Assembly: GCF_020400655.1 (NCBI RefSeq)
Contig: NZ_JAINRC010000003.1
Location: 248,001 to 312,000, forward strand
Reading direction: 5' to 3'
Length of the DNA: 64,000 bases
Origin: Streptomyces spinosus
GTDB taxonomy: Bacteria; Actinomycetota; Actinomycetes; Streptomycetales; Streptomycetaceae
Part shown: positions 50,042 to 58,046 of the stretch, piece by piece
Numbering within the stretch: the first letter of the stretch is position 1
Layout of the letters: the number at the start of each line of letters is the position of its first letter
The notes under the pieces: model-generated
Databases searched by the model: none
What the model was told of the DNA's origin: nothing
Seen by the model: only the letters and a program-made list of their open reading frames with translations
Program-made: the position numbers and the translations under genes

Positions 50042-51004
50042 ATGACCCTGAGAGCTCGGGGCTCCGGGTCAGCACAGGGGAGGACAGGCCCCGGCGCGCA
50101 AGCGCCGGGGCCCTCTCCGTCTCAGCGCTTGGCGACGAACACGTGGGAGGCGGTGTCCGCCTCCAGTTCGGCCGCCTCGCCGCCGCTGCCCACCAGCACG
50201 CCGCCGGGCGACTCCGTCACGCTCACCACCGAACCGGGCTGCACACCCGCGCGCCGCAGCGTGTACATCAGCTGCGCGTCCGTCTGGATCGGCTCACCGA
50301 TACGACGGACCACGACCGTCTTGCCGTCCGAGCCCGGGTCCAGATCGGCCAGCGACACCATGCTCTCGTCCAGGAACGGGTCCGCGCCGTCCTTCTCGCC
50401 CAGCTCCTCCAGGCCCGGGATGGGGTTGCCGTACGGCGACTCGGTGGGGTGCCGCAGCAGCTCCAGCACACGGCGCTCGACGGCCTCGCTCATCACGTGC
50501 TCCCAGCGGCACGCCTCCGCGTGCACCTGCTCCCACTCCAGGCCGATCACGTCGACGAGCAGGCACTCGGCCAGACGGTGCTTGCGCATCACGCGGGTCG
50601 CCAGCCGGCGGCCCTCGTCCGTCAGCTCCAGATGCCGGTCGCTGGCCACGGAGACCAGGCCGTCGCGCTCCATCCGCGCGACCGTCTGGCTCACCGTCGG
50701 TCCACTCTGGTCCAGCCGCTCCGCGATGCGGGCGCGCATGGGCACGACGCCTTCCTCTTCGAGTTCGAGGATGGTGCGGAGATACATCTCCGTGGTGTCG
50801 ATCAGTCCGGACATACGTGCCCCTCGATTACCTCTGCCGGCAGCCGGCCGCGTGCGCTGGCCCTGGCACCAATTCTGCCGGATCCCACTGACAAGCGGGC
50901 GGCACCGGGAAAACGGGGCCGGGTCGCGGGTGCCGGGGCGGTCCCGGGGGCGGACGCGGGTGGAGTCCGCGCCGCCTTCACGGTGGTCCGCCCGGCCGTA
51001 TTGA
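50042..51004 (+). CDS. Possible antisense gene over dmdR1 (adm-like)
   Basis: A 320-residue Ser/Arg-rich frame covers all of dmdR1 on the opposite strand. In S. coelicolor an antiparallel gene called adm that overlaps dmdR1 has been reported. The frame could just as well be a shadow of GC3 bias; only the reported precedent supports listing it. No clear ribosome binding site is seen. Confidence 0.2.
   Translation: MTLRARGSGSAQGRTGPGAQAPGPSPSQRLATNTWEAVSASSSAASPPLPTSTPPGDSVTLTTEPGCTPARRSVYISCASVWIGSPIRRTTTVLPSEPGSRSASDTMLSSRNGSAPSFSPSSSRPGMGLPYGDSVGCRSSSSTRRSTASLITCSQRHASACTCSHSRPITSTSRHSARRCLRITRVASRRPSSVSSRCRSLATETRPSRSIRATVWLTVGPLWSSRSAMRARMGTTPSSSSSRMVRRYISVVSISPDIRAPRLPLPAAGRVRWPWHQFCRIPLTSGRHRENGAGSRVPGRSRGRTRVESAPPSRWSARPY
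50087..50112 (-). terminator. Terminator after dmdR1
   Basis: Perfect 11-bp arms GGCCCCGGCGC and GCGCCGGGGCC with a GCAA tetraloop start nine bases beyond the dmdR1 stop on the minus strand. Confidence 0.85.
50122..50814 (-). CDS. dmdR1: DtxR-family iron-dependent repressor
   Basis: A 230-residue repressor of iron-uptake and siderophore genes. Helix-turn-helix at residues about 27-50 (RARIAERLDQSGPTVSQTVARMERDG). Metal-binding residues match DtxR numbering exactly: Met10, His79, Glu83, His98, Cys102, Glu105 and His106. The C-terminal SH3-like domain follows (about 150-230). ATG 50814 follows GAGGGG. Length and context agree with S. coelicolor DmdR1 (SCO4394). No iron box was seen nearby, as expected for the regulator itself. 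Confidence 0.93.
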   Translation of the reverse strand: MSGLIDTTEMYLRTILELEEEGVVPMRARIAERLDQSGPTVSQTVARMERDGLVSVASDRHLELTDEGRRLATRVMRKHRLAECLLVDVIGLEWEQVHAEACRWEHVMSEAVERRVLELLRHPTESPYGNPIPGLEELGEKDGADPFLDESMVSLADLDPGSDGKTVVVRRIGEPIQTDAQLMYTLRRAGVQPGSVVSVTESPGGVLVGSGGEAAELEADTASHVFVAKR

Positions 51005-51064
51005 CACCGCACTGGTCCAGACCGCACGGTGATCCGCGACACAGACGCTGCGAAGGGGCACCGC

Positions 51065-51820
51065 ATGAGCGACGGCACGCCTGCCGACCTGTTCTTCGAC
51101 GCCGCCATCGGCCTGCTGCACCGGGTCCGCGACGAGGAGGCCGGGGCGATCACCGCGGCCGGCACCCTGCTCGCCGACACCGTCGCGGCTGGTGGCCGCC
51201 TGTTCGCCTTCGGCGCCGGGCACTCCTCCCTGGCCGCCCAGGACGTCGTCTACCGCGCGGGCGGCCTGGCCCTGATGAACCTGCTCGCCGTCCCCGGCGT
51301 CGTCGGCGTCGACGTCACCCCGGCCACCCTCGGCTCCGCCCTCGAACGCGTCGACGGCCTCGCGAGCGCCGTCCTCGGGACCTCGCCGCTGCGCGCCGGT
51401 GACGCCCTTGTGATCGTCTCCCTGTCCGGCCGCAACGCGCTGCCCGTGGAGATGGCCCTCACCGCCCGCTCCCTCGGCGTGAGGGTCATCGGCGTCACCT
51501 CGGTGGCGTACGCCTCGCAGACGACGTCCCGGCACTCCTCCGGCACCTTCCTCAAGGACCACTGCGACGTCGTCCTCGACTCGAAGATCGCCGTCGGGGA
51601 CGCGGAACTCACCCTGGACACCATCCCGGCCCCCTTCGCCCCCGCGTCCACGGTCGTCACCAGCGCCCTGATGCAGGCCGTCATGGCGACCGCCGCCGCC
51701 ACCCTCGCCGACCGTGGCGTCGAACCCCCGCTGCTGCGCTCCGGCAACGTCGACGGCGGACACGACTGGAACGCCCGGGTGATGACGGAGTACGGCGACC
51801 GGATCTTCTACCGGCACTGA
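51065..51820 (+). CDS. SIS domain protein, phosphosugar isomerase-like
   Basis: A 251-residue protein with a SIS fold: RLFAFGAGHSSLAAQDVVYRAGG near the N-terminus and LVIVSLSGRNALPVEMALTARSLGVRVIGVTS in the middle. Members bind phosphorylated sugars; the SSxS-like element is SLSGR. The neighbouring gene order with dmdR1 is conserved in S. coelicolor, from memory. GAAGGGG lies before ATG 51065. Substrate unknown; a phosphoglucosamine/N-acetylmuramate-6-phosphate-like sugar is possible. Confidence 0.85.
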   Translation: MSDGTPADLFFDAAIGLLHRVRDEEAGAITAAGTLLADTVAAGGRLFAFGAGHSSLAAQDVVYRAGGLALMNLLAVPGVVGVDVTPATLGSALERVDGLASAVLGTSPLRAGDALVIVSLSGRNALPVEMALTARSLGVRVIGVTSVAYASQTTSRHSSGTFLKDHCDVVLDSKIAVGDAELTLDTIPAPFAPASTVVTSALMQAVMATAAATLADRGVEPPLLRSGNVDGGHDWNARVMTEYGDRIFYRH

Positions 51821-51836
51821 CAGCGCCCCGCGGCCG

Positions 51837-53246
51837 TCAGCCGGTGCGTTCCTCCGGCCGGCCGCGCAGTGTGTCCGCCAGGTCCAGTGCCGTCGCGATC
51901 CGCACGGCCACGTCCTCCGCGTACGCCGTGTCGGAGCGCTCGAAGCGGCTGCGGCCGGACCCGCGCAGGAACGTCACGACGCCCAGCGTCCGGCCCCGGC
52001 TGCGCAGCACCGCGCACAGGGCGTGCACCGCGTCGCCGGGCCACTGGCGCTGCGACGCCCACTCCCGCGCCCGCTGCGCGGAGACCGGTCCGGCGTCCGC
52101 GCGCACGGTGCCGCCCCGCTCCACACACCTCAGCGCCGGGTGGCCCTCCGGGTAGCGCAGCGGAAGCCCGGCCGCGCCCGTGAACAGACTCGGGCCCGGC
52201 GCCCCGGCGGGCGTGGCCGCGAGCCGTACCAGCCGTACCGGACCCGGGCCGCCGGCGTCCTGCGCGCGCGGGTCCGCCACCCGGTCGACGAGGGCATGGT
52301 CGGCGAAGCCGGCGAGGGCGAAGTCCAGGTGGACGGTGGCCGCCTCCGCCGGGTCCTCGCACTCGGCCGCGGCCCGCGCCGCCCGGTGCAGCTGATTCGT
52401 CCGGAACCGCAGCAGGGCCGCCTCCTGCTCCCCCTGCTTGGCCTCGGTGACGTCCTCGAACAGCCACCCCACGCCGAGCGGCACCGGCTCCTCGGCGAGC
52501 GGCGAGGACAGCCGCAGGAACCCGCTGCGCCAGCAGCGCCGCTTCTCGCCCTCCGGGGCGCGGACGGTCACCCACATCTCGGCCGGGGCCGGCGGCGCGC
52601 CCTCGGCGAGGACGTGGGTCAGCGCGGCCTCCAGCTCCTCCACGCCCTGGGCGAGCAGCTCGCCCAGCGGACGTCCCAGCACGGACGTGCGCCCCACTCC
52701 CAGCGCCCGCGCCGCGTGCGCGTTCACCAAGGCGGGCCGCAGGTCGGCGTCGACCAGGACGACCCCCCAGGACGCGTCCTCGAACAGCGCCTCGCTCAGC
52801 GCGATCGACCGCTCCAGGTCGATCTGGGCGTGCACCTCGCTGAACGCGCAGTACACCCCCGCGGGGGTGCCGTCGGGTCCGCGCACGGCGGCCGACTGCG
52901 TGCGCACGAGCACCCGTCCGCCGCCCTTGGTGACCAGGGCGAACTCGTGCACCTGGCGGCCCGGCGCCCGCATCGCCGACATCAGCCGGGCCTGCACCTC
53001 CTCGGCGTCGGCGCTGCGCACGGCCCAGCCGGCGAAGCCGCGCCGTCCGACGGCCTCGCCGGCCGTCCAGCCGAGGATCCGCTCGGCCTCCCGGTTCCAG
53101 TGGGTCACGACCCCGTCGGCGTCGAAGGCGCACAGCGCCGCGTCCATGCCGTCGAGCAGCGCGGCGAGCAGGTCGGAGCCGCCGGACTCACCGGGCTCGT
53201 CCGGCCCCAGCTCGTCAGTGGTCCCACTCCGCCGCGAAGCACTCAC
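51837..53246 (-). CDS. PAS/GAF-domain sensory protein
   Basis: A 469-residue cytoplasmic protein with two PAS domains (DGMDAALCAFDADGVVTHWNREAERILGW at about 35, and EDASWGVVLVDADLRPALVN at about 165) and a GAF-like domain in the C-terminal half (about 310-460). No output domain such as kinase, GGDEF or PP2C is present, so it is likely a binding or partner sensor. GTG 53246 follows AGGGGG by about five bases. Ligand unknown. Confidence 0.85.
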   Translation of the reverse strand: MSASRRSGTTDELGPDEPGESGGSDLLAALLDGMDAALCAFDADGVVTHWNREAERILGWTAGEAVGRRGFAGWAVRSADAEEVQARLMSAMRAPGRQVHEFALVTKGGGRVLVRTQSAAVRGPDGTPAGVYCAFSEVHAQIDLERSIALSEALFEDASWGVVLVDADLRPALVNAHAARALGVGRTSVLGRPLGELLAQGVEELEAALTHVLAEGAPPAPAEMWVTVRAPEGEKRRCWRSGFLRLSSPLAEEPVPLGVGWLFEDVTEAKQGEQEAALLRFRTNQLHRAARAAAECEDPAEAATVHLDFALAGFADHALVDRVADPRAQDAGGPGPVRLVRLAATPAGAPGPSLFTGAAGLPLRYPEGHPALRCVERGGTVRADAGPVSAQRAREWASQRQWPGDAVHALCAVLRSRGRTLGVVTFLRGSGRSRFERSDTAYAEDVAVRIATALDLADTLRGRPEERTG

Positions 53247-53356
53247 CTGGACCCCCTGGAGACCGCGTCCGCACACGCACGCTCGGTTCGCTCACTTCCC
53301 CTCATTCAACTGGAACGTGACACACCCCACACCCTGTTCCCGCAAGATTGCGGGGA

Positions 53357-53815
53357 TCAATGCCGAGGGCCGCCCGGTGAGAGCCGCAGGTCCACCCACT
53401 CGTCGCGCTCGCCGTCGAGCACATACCGGTCGATCTCCGCATACCCGTGCCGCTCGGCGAACCGCAGCCCGTCCTCGTTGACCGCCAGCACGCACGTCTC
53501 GACGCTCTCCGCCCCCAGCAGGCGCGCGTGGGCCAGCGCCTCGTCGTGGATCGCCGTGCCGAAGCCCCGCCGCCGGAACCCGGGCAGCACGCGCGCGATG
53601 ACGGTCGCCACCTTCCGCTCCCCCGCCGGCGGACGCACGGTCGAACACCCGACGAGCACCTCGCCGAGATACGCGTTCGCCAGCCGGTACCGCCCCTGCC
53701 GCTCGCGCGCCTCCTGCGCGGACATCGCGGCGGGCGGCACGACCGCGTTGTGGACGTGCCGCCACTGTTCGAGCATCCCGTCGCCGTCGACGCCCGCTAT
53801 TCGAAGATCCGTCAC
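53357..53815 (-). CDS. GNAT family N-acetyltransferase
   Basis: A 152-residue acetyltransferase-fold protein. VIARVLPGFRRRGFGTAIHDEALAHA (about residues 78-103) contains the Q/RxxGxG/A acetyl-CoA loop as RRRGFG. The beginning MTDLRIAGVDGDGMLEQWRHVHN and the LGAESVETCVLAVNEDGLRFAERHGYAEI stretch are typical. Substrate unknown. Confidence 0.87.
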   Translation of the reverse strand: MTDLRIAGVDGDGMLEQWRHVHNAVVPPAAMSAQEARERQGRYRLANAYLGEVLVGCSTVRPPAGERKVATVIARVLPGFRRRGFGTAIHDEALAHARLLGAESVETCVLAVNEDGLRFAERHGYAEIDRYVLDGERDEWVDLRLSPGGPRH

Positions 53816-53873
53816 GCGAGCACCTATACCAGCCGCCGCGCCGGCCGGCGGGCGGCGCGGGAAAAAAACAGTT

Positions 53874-53902
53874 GAGCCCGTCGCGGCGGTTTCCTAGGGT
53901 GT
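53874..53902 (+). promoter_or_regulatory. Consensus-like promoter of an orphan rightward transcript
   Basis: TTGAGC (53874-53879) and TAGGGT (53897-53902) are separated by exactly 17 bp, in the 334-bp gap between the leftward GNAT and pdxH genes. No annotated gene lies downstream on this strand. Confidence 0.75.
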
Positions 53903-53935
53903 CGGTTACACGAGAAGGGAGGTGGTTCGGCAGAT

Positions 53936-53974
53936 GTATGAGAACCGGACGCGTGAGGTGGCTGCGGGCTAGCG
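53936..53974 (+). CDS. 12-codon short open reading frame of an orphan transcription unit
   Basis: ATG at 53936 is preceded by AAGGGAGGTGG, a near-perfect anti-Shine-Dalgarno match, and encodes MYENRTREVAAG followed by TAG. With the promoter at 53874-53902 and the terminator at 54053-54114 it makes a ~210-nt transcript with no larger gene. It could be a translated small RNA, an upstream leader peptide or a micro-protein. Conservation is unknown. Confidence 0.45.
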
Positions 53975-54052
53975 GCCCGTCCCCACACCATGTGCGGTGC
54001 CGGACCAGCACGCGAACAGTGCGTGCAGCCGGCCCAATCCCAAGCAGTCACC

Positions 54053-54114
54053 CGACCCGCGGGCTGCCGGTACGTCCGGCCGGCTCCTCCTTGAGGAACC
54101 CAGCCCGCGGGTCG
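54053..54114. terminator. Terminator-like hairpin of the orphan unit, also 3' of pdxH
   Basis: Perfect 14-bp arms CGACCCGCGGGCTG (54053-54066) and CAGCCCGCGGGTCG (54101-54114) with a 34-nt loop that itself can pair. It ends the rightward orphan transcript and lies 36 bases beyond the leftward pdxH stop. Confidence 0.75.
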
Positions 54115-54149
54115 TCTGCGTTCCCGCCCGTGTCCGCCGGGCCCCCGGC

Positions 54150-54836
54150 TCAGGGGCTGAGGCGTTCGACCTTCCAGGTGCCGTCCGGCCGGGCGACGTA
54201 GCGCAGGCGGTCGTGGAGGCGGTTCTCGCGGCCCTGCCAGAACTCGATCGTCTCCGGGGTGACGCGGAAACCGCCCCAGTGCGGGGGGACCGGGACCTGT
54301 TCGTCCTCCGGGTAGCGGGCCTCCAGCGCGGCGTAGGCCGTGTCCAGCTCCGTGCGCGAGCCGATCACCGAGGACTGGGCGCTGGCCCAGGCGCCGAGCT
54401 GGGAGCCGTGCGGGCGGGTGCGGAAGTAGGCGGCGGTCTCGTCGCGGCCGGTGCGCCGGGCGGTGCCGGTGACGATGACCTGGCGGGCCAGCGGGTGCCA
54501 GGGGAAGAGCAGCGCGACGTGCGGGTTCTGCGTCAGGTCACGGCCCTTGCGGGAGTCGTAGTTGGTGAAGAAGACGAAGCCGTCGGTGTCGTACTGCTTC
54601 ATCAGCACCGTGCGTGAGCTGGGGCGGCCCTCGGCGTCGGCCGTGGAGACGACCATCGCGTTGGGCTCGTACAGCGTGCCGTGCAGGGCCGCGCGGGCGG
54701 CGTCCTCGAACCACCGGGTGAACTGGTCCATCGGGTGGGTGGCGAGGTCCTGTTCGGCGAGGCCGTCGGCCCGGTACTGCTTGCGCATGGCGGCGGGATC
54801 GAGGACGGGATCCAGGAGCGGGTCACGGTCGGTCAC
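54150..54836 (-). CDS. pdxH: Pyridoxamine 5'-phosphate oxidase
   Basis: A 228-residue FMN enzyme that oxidises pyridoxamine or pyridoxine 5'-phosphate to pyridoxal phosphate. Motifs: [43 protein letters not shown] (FMN-binding), QSSVIGSR (about 140) and the C-terminal [16 protein letters not shown] with the ending [11 protein letters not shown] 54836 starts the conserved region. Its paralogue at 30260-30928 is more divergent. Confidence 0.95.
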   Translation of the reverse strand: MTDRDPLLDPVLDPAAMRKQYRADGLAEQDLATHPMDQFTRWFEDAARAALHGTLYEPNAMVVSTADAEGRPSSRTVLMKQYDTDGFVFFTNYDSRKGRDLTQNPHVALLFPWHPLARQVIVTGTARRTGRDETAAYFRTRPHGSQLGAWASAQSSVIGSRTELDTAYAALEARYPEDEQVPVPPHWGGFRVTPETIEFWQGRENRLHDRLRYVARPDGTWKVERLSP

Positions 54837-54944
54837 GCGGTCATCCTGCCGTATCGAACGGGTATGGCACTCAGTGTCGCGTGGTCTCCCCATCTATGGC
54901 ACCGGGGGTTATCGTGCTGCTCCCTTTGCGGTTGGGTTGACCAC

Positions 54945-54987
54945 GGGTGACCGCCGGCAGATCGGGGCATCACCGGGGTGACCGCCG
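54945..54987 (+). repeat. Direct repeat in the citrate synthase leader
   Basis: GGGTGACCGCCG occurs twice, at 54945-54956 and 54976-54987, with a period of 31 bp, between pdxH and the citrate synthase start at 55013. Possible regulatory site. Confidence 0.4.
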
Positions 54988-55012
54988 CCCGCACATCACG
55001 AGGAGCCGCCTG

Positions 55013-56113
55013 ATGTCCGACTTCGTACCCGGGCTCGAAGGAGTCGTCGCGTTCGAGACGGAGATCGCCGAACCGGACAAGGAGGGCGGCGCCCTGCGCT
55101 ACCGGGGCGTCGACATCGAGGACCTGGTCGGCCACGTCTCCTTCGGCAACGTGTGGGGGCTGCTGGTCGACGGCGCCTTCAACCCCGGTCTGCCGCCCGC
55201 CGAGCCGTTCCCGATCCCCGTGCACTCCGGCGACATCCGCGTGGACGTCCAGTCGGCGCTCGCCATGCTCGCCCCCGTGTGGGGGCTGCGGCCCCTGCTC
55301 GACATCGACGAGGGGCAGGCCCGGGAGGACCTGGCGCGGGCCGCGGTCATGGCCCTGTCGTACGTCGCCCAGTCCGCGCGCGGCCAGGGGCTGCCGATGG
55401 TGCCGCAGCGGGAGATCGACAAGGCGAACTCGGTCGTGGAGCGGTTCATGATCCGGTGGCGGGGCGAGCCGGACCCCAAGCACGTGGCGGCCGTGGACGC
55501 CTACTGGACCTCCGCCGCCGAGCACGGCATGAACGCGTCCACCTTCACCGCCCGGGTCATCGCCTCCACCGGCGCGGACGTCGCCGCGGCGCTGTCCGGG
55601 GCGGTGGGCGCCATGTCCGGGCCGCTGCACGGCGGCGCGCCCTCGCGCGTGCTCGGGATGATCGAGGAGATCGAGCGCACGGGGGACGCGGAGGCGTACG
55701 TCAAGCAGGCGCTCGACCGGGGCGAGCGCCTGATGGGGTTCGGGCACCGGGTGTACCGGGCCGAGGACCCCCGGGCCCGGGTGCTGCGGCGTACGGCGAG
55801 GGAACTGGGGGCGCCGCGGTTCGAGATCGCCGAGGCGCTGGAGAAGGCCGCGCTGGAGGAGCTGCACAACCGGCGGCCGGACCGGGTGCTCGCCACCAAC
55901 GTGGAGTTCTGGGCTGCGATCATGCTGGACTTCGCCGAGGTTCCGGCGCACATGTTCACGTCGATGTTCACGTGCGCCCGTACGGCCGGGTGGTCGGCGC
56001 ACATCCTCGAGCAGAAGCGGACGGGGCGGCTCGTGCGGCCTTCTGCCCGGTACGTGGGGCCGGGGCCGCGTCGGCCCCAGGACATCGAGGGGTACGCGGA
56101 CATCGCCCACTGA
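55013..56113 (+). CDS. Citrate synthase (short type)
   Basis: A 366-residue citrate synthase-family protein of the shorter, Gram-positive-like form. GPLHGGAPSRVLGMIEEIE holds the first catalytic His region, GFGHRVYRAEDPRARVL the second His, and the catalytic Asp is near the C-terminus (LDFAEVP). GAGGAG lies seven bases before ATG 55013. Context with pdxH is conserved in S. coelicolor (SCO4387/4388, from memory). Likely a 2-methylcitrate or citrate synthase; the substrate is not separable by sequence here. Confidence 0.92.
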   Translation: MSDFVPGLEGVVAFETEIAEPDKEGGALRYRGVDIEDLVGHVSFGNVWGLLVDGAFNPGLPPAEPFPIPVHSGDIRVDVQSALAMLAPVWGLRPLLDIDEGQAREDLARAAVMALSYVAQSARGQGLPMVPQREIDKANSVVERFMIRWRGEPDPKHVAAVDAYWTSAAEHGMNASTFTARVIASTGADVAAALSGAVGAMSGPLHGGAPSRVLGMIEEIERTGDAEAYVKQALDRGERLMGFGHRVYRAEDPRARVLRRTARELGAPRFEIAEALEKAALEELHNRRPDRVLATNVEFWAAIMLDFAEVPAHMFTSMFTCARTAGWSAHILEQKRTGRLVRPSARYVGPGPRRPQDIEGYADIAH

Positions 56114-56124
56114 GAGGGGTGGCC

Positions 56125-56152
56125 GGGGCGCGTGGGCACAGCCCCGCGCCCC
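56125..56152. terminator. Terminator between convergent citrate synthase and dioxygenase genes
   Basis: GGGGCGCG and CGCGCCCC (8 bp) with extra GGGC/GCCC pairs inside and a single-T bulge start 11 bases after the citrate synthase stop. Confidence 0.7.
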
Positions 56153-56162
56153 AGGGGGTCGA

Positions 56163-57188
56163 TCACGCCGGGGTCAACAGGTTGCCGTGGTGTCGCCGCG
56201 CCACCAGCGGGTGGGCCCTCAGCTTGCCCTTGAGTTCGTTGTAGCCGTACTCGGCGTACAGCGGGTTCGCCGGATCCGTCGTGACGCCGGGGGCCTTCGC
56301 CGCGTGCGGGAAGGGGAGCGGCTCGATCCGCGCGTCCAGGCGGGGGTTGTAGAAGAACGGGACCGAGAACCGCTCGGTGGCGCCGGGCGGGCTGACGACC
56401 CGGTGGTTGGTGGCCAGCAGGTAGCCGTTGGTGGCGACCTCCAGGAGTTCGCCGAGGTTGACCACGAACGCGCCCTCGATGGGCGGGACGTCGTGGAAGC
56501 GGCCGTCCTCGCGCTGCACCTGGAGACCGCCGACCGCGTCCTGGAGGAGCAGGGTCAGGAAACCGTAGTCCTTGTGGGCGCCGACGCCCTGGCCGGTGCC
56601 GTCGTCCGCGCTGCCGGGGTAGCGGACGAGCTTGAGGTGCGGGTGGGCGTGGTCGCCGAAGACCGGGTCGTAGAAGCCGGCCGGGGCGCCGATGGCGGTC
56701 AGCAGTTCCCGCAGGAGCCGGTGGGCGACCCCGCTCAGCTTGTCGATCCAGGCGAGGGCGGCCGTGCGGAGTCCCGGCAGGGCGTCCGGCCACTGGTTGG
56801 GACCCTGGAGCCACCAGTACGGCGGCTCGCCGGGGCCGGGGACACGGGCGGGGCGTTCGGCGCCGATGTCGAGCTGGTCGCGCCAGTCGCGGGCGCCGCC
56901 GGTGCGCTCGTCGCCGGTGCGGGTGTAGCCCCGGAAGTGCGGGGAGCCGACGTTGTCCAGGGCGAGCCGGTCGGCCTCGGGGAGGGCGAAGAAGGCGCGC
57001 ATGGCGGTGAGCAGCGCGTCGGTCTCCGCGCGGGTCACTCCGTGGCCGACGAGCTGGAAGAAGCCGACGTCGTGGGCGGCGCTGTGCAGCTGGGCGTGGA
57101 GCAGGGCGCGGGCCTGCGGGTCGCCGTCGGCGGCCGACAGGTCGATGATCGGAAGCTGGTCGTACGACGTCACTGTGTGCGTGGTCAT
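56163..57188 (-). CDS. 2-oxoglutarate/Fe(II)-dependent dioxygenase (isopenicillin N synthase family)
   Basis: A 341-residue enzyme. The N-terminal DIOX_N region is at about residues 8-110. The catalytic iron facial triad is His-x-Asp in GAHKDYGFLTLLLQD and the distal His in NHRVVSPPG, with Arg/Ser for 2-oxoglutarate in RFSVPFF. Substrate unknown. A short leader-peptide gene and a pyrimidine-rich stretch precede the start, suggesting attenuation. ATG 57188 is the first start after that region. Confidence 0.9.
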   Translation of the reverse strand: MTTHTVTSYDQLPIIDLSAADGDPQARALLHAQLHSAAHDVGFFQLVGHGVTRAETDALLTAMRAFFALPEADRLALDNVGSPHFRGYTRTGDERTGGARDWRDQLDIGAERPARVPGPGEPPYWWLQGPNQWPDALPGLRTAALAWIDKLSGVAHRLLRELLTAIGAPAGFYDPVFGDHAHPHLKLVRYPGSADDGTGQGVGAHKDYGFLTLLLQDAVGGLQVQREDGRFHDVPPIEGAFVVNLGELLEVATNGYLLATNHRVVSPPGATERFSVPFFYNPRLDARIEPLPFPHAAKAPGVTTDPANPLYAEYGYNELKGKLRAHPLVARRHHGNLLTPA

Positions 57189-57286
57189 GATGCGTCCGCG
57201 GGGTGTACGGGGCACGGGTGACCGCCGAGGGATGGTGGCGGCCCCCGGGGTGCCGGAAAAAGGGAGGAAGAGAAGAAGGGGGCTGG

Positions 57287-57367
57287 TCAGGCGGACAGGC
57301 GCCGACAGCCCATGCTCGTGACGCGCACGTAGTCCACGTGGCGGCGGCGAACGAGCATCGGAAGCAT
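57287..57367 (-). CDS. Putative leader peptide upstream of the dioxygenase gene
   Basis: A 26-residue peptide (MLPMLVRRRHVDYVRV, then TSMGCRRLSA) 98 bp upstream of the dioxygenase start. It resembles the Arg-rich RHVDxxRVTSxxC leader peptides found upstream of sulfur-related genes in actinobacteria. Translation of its late Cys codon may control downstream expression. The alternative internal ATG is at 57358. Confidence 0.6.
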   Translation of the reverse strand: MLPMLVRRRHVDYVRVTSMGCRRLSA

Positions 57368-57440
57368 GGGCCAAGGGTAACGCGCCCCCCTGGCGGCGCC
57401 GTCGGCATGATCCCGGGCCGGGCCTCGGCCCAGCCCGGCC

Positions 57441-58046
57441 TCAGCCCAGTGCCTCCTCCAGCAGCGCCGCCCACTGGGCGACGACCCGTTCGCGGCGGGC
57501 GGTGTCGTCGGTCAGGAGGTTGGCGAGGCCCAGGCCCCGGGCCATGTCCAGCAGGCCTTGGACGGTCTCGCGGACGCCGGGGCGGGACTCGTCGGCACGC
57601 AGGAGGTCGACGGCGATGCGGTGGGTCTCGCGGCCGACGCGGGCCTCCAGCTCGGTCACGCGCGGACGCAGCGGTTCCTCGTCGGAGGCGGCGACCCACA
57701 GGTGCAGGGCGGCCCGGAACAGGGGGCCGGTGTAGAGGTCGACCAGGGCGGACACGACGGCACGTCGGTCGGCGGCGCCGTCCGGGAACAGGGCCCGCAG
57801 GGCGAGGGAGCGTTCCTCGGAGACGTACTCGACGGCGGCGGTGAAGAGGTCTTCCCTGGTCGGGAAGTGGTGCTGGGCGGCGCCCCGGGAGACACCGGCC
57901 CGCTCGGCCACGACGGCGACCGTGGAGCCCGCCCAGCCGCGCTCGGCGAGGCAGGCCACGGCGGCTTCCAGGAGCCGCTGCCGGGTGGCGCGGCTGCGGT
58001 CCTGCTTGGGCACGCGCTCCCGTTCCGTCGTCCTCACACCACCCAT
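57441..58046 (-). CDS. TetR family regulator of the acyl-CoA operon
   Basis: A 201-residue repressor with a helix-turn-helix at about residues 30-60 (RATRQRLLEAAVACLAERGWAGSTVAVVAERAGVSRGAAQHHF). It is the last gene of the leftward operon and overlaps the enoyl-CoA hydratase gene by 13 bp if ATG 58046 is used; GTG 58013, giving VPKQDRSRATR, is an alternative start. It probably controls the operon in response to an acyl-CoA. Confidence 0.9.
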   Translation of the reverse strand: MGGVRTTERERVPKQDRSRATRQRLLEAAVACLAERGWAGSTVAVVAERAGVSRGAAQHHFPTREDLFTAAVEYVSEERSLALRALFPDGAADRRAVVSALVDLYTGPLFRAALHLWVAASDEEPLRPRVTELEARVGRETHRIAVDLLRADESRPGVRETVQGLLDMARGLGLANLLTDDTARRERVVAQWAALLEEALG

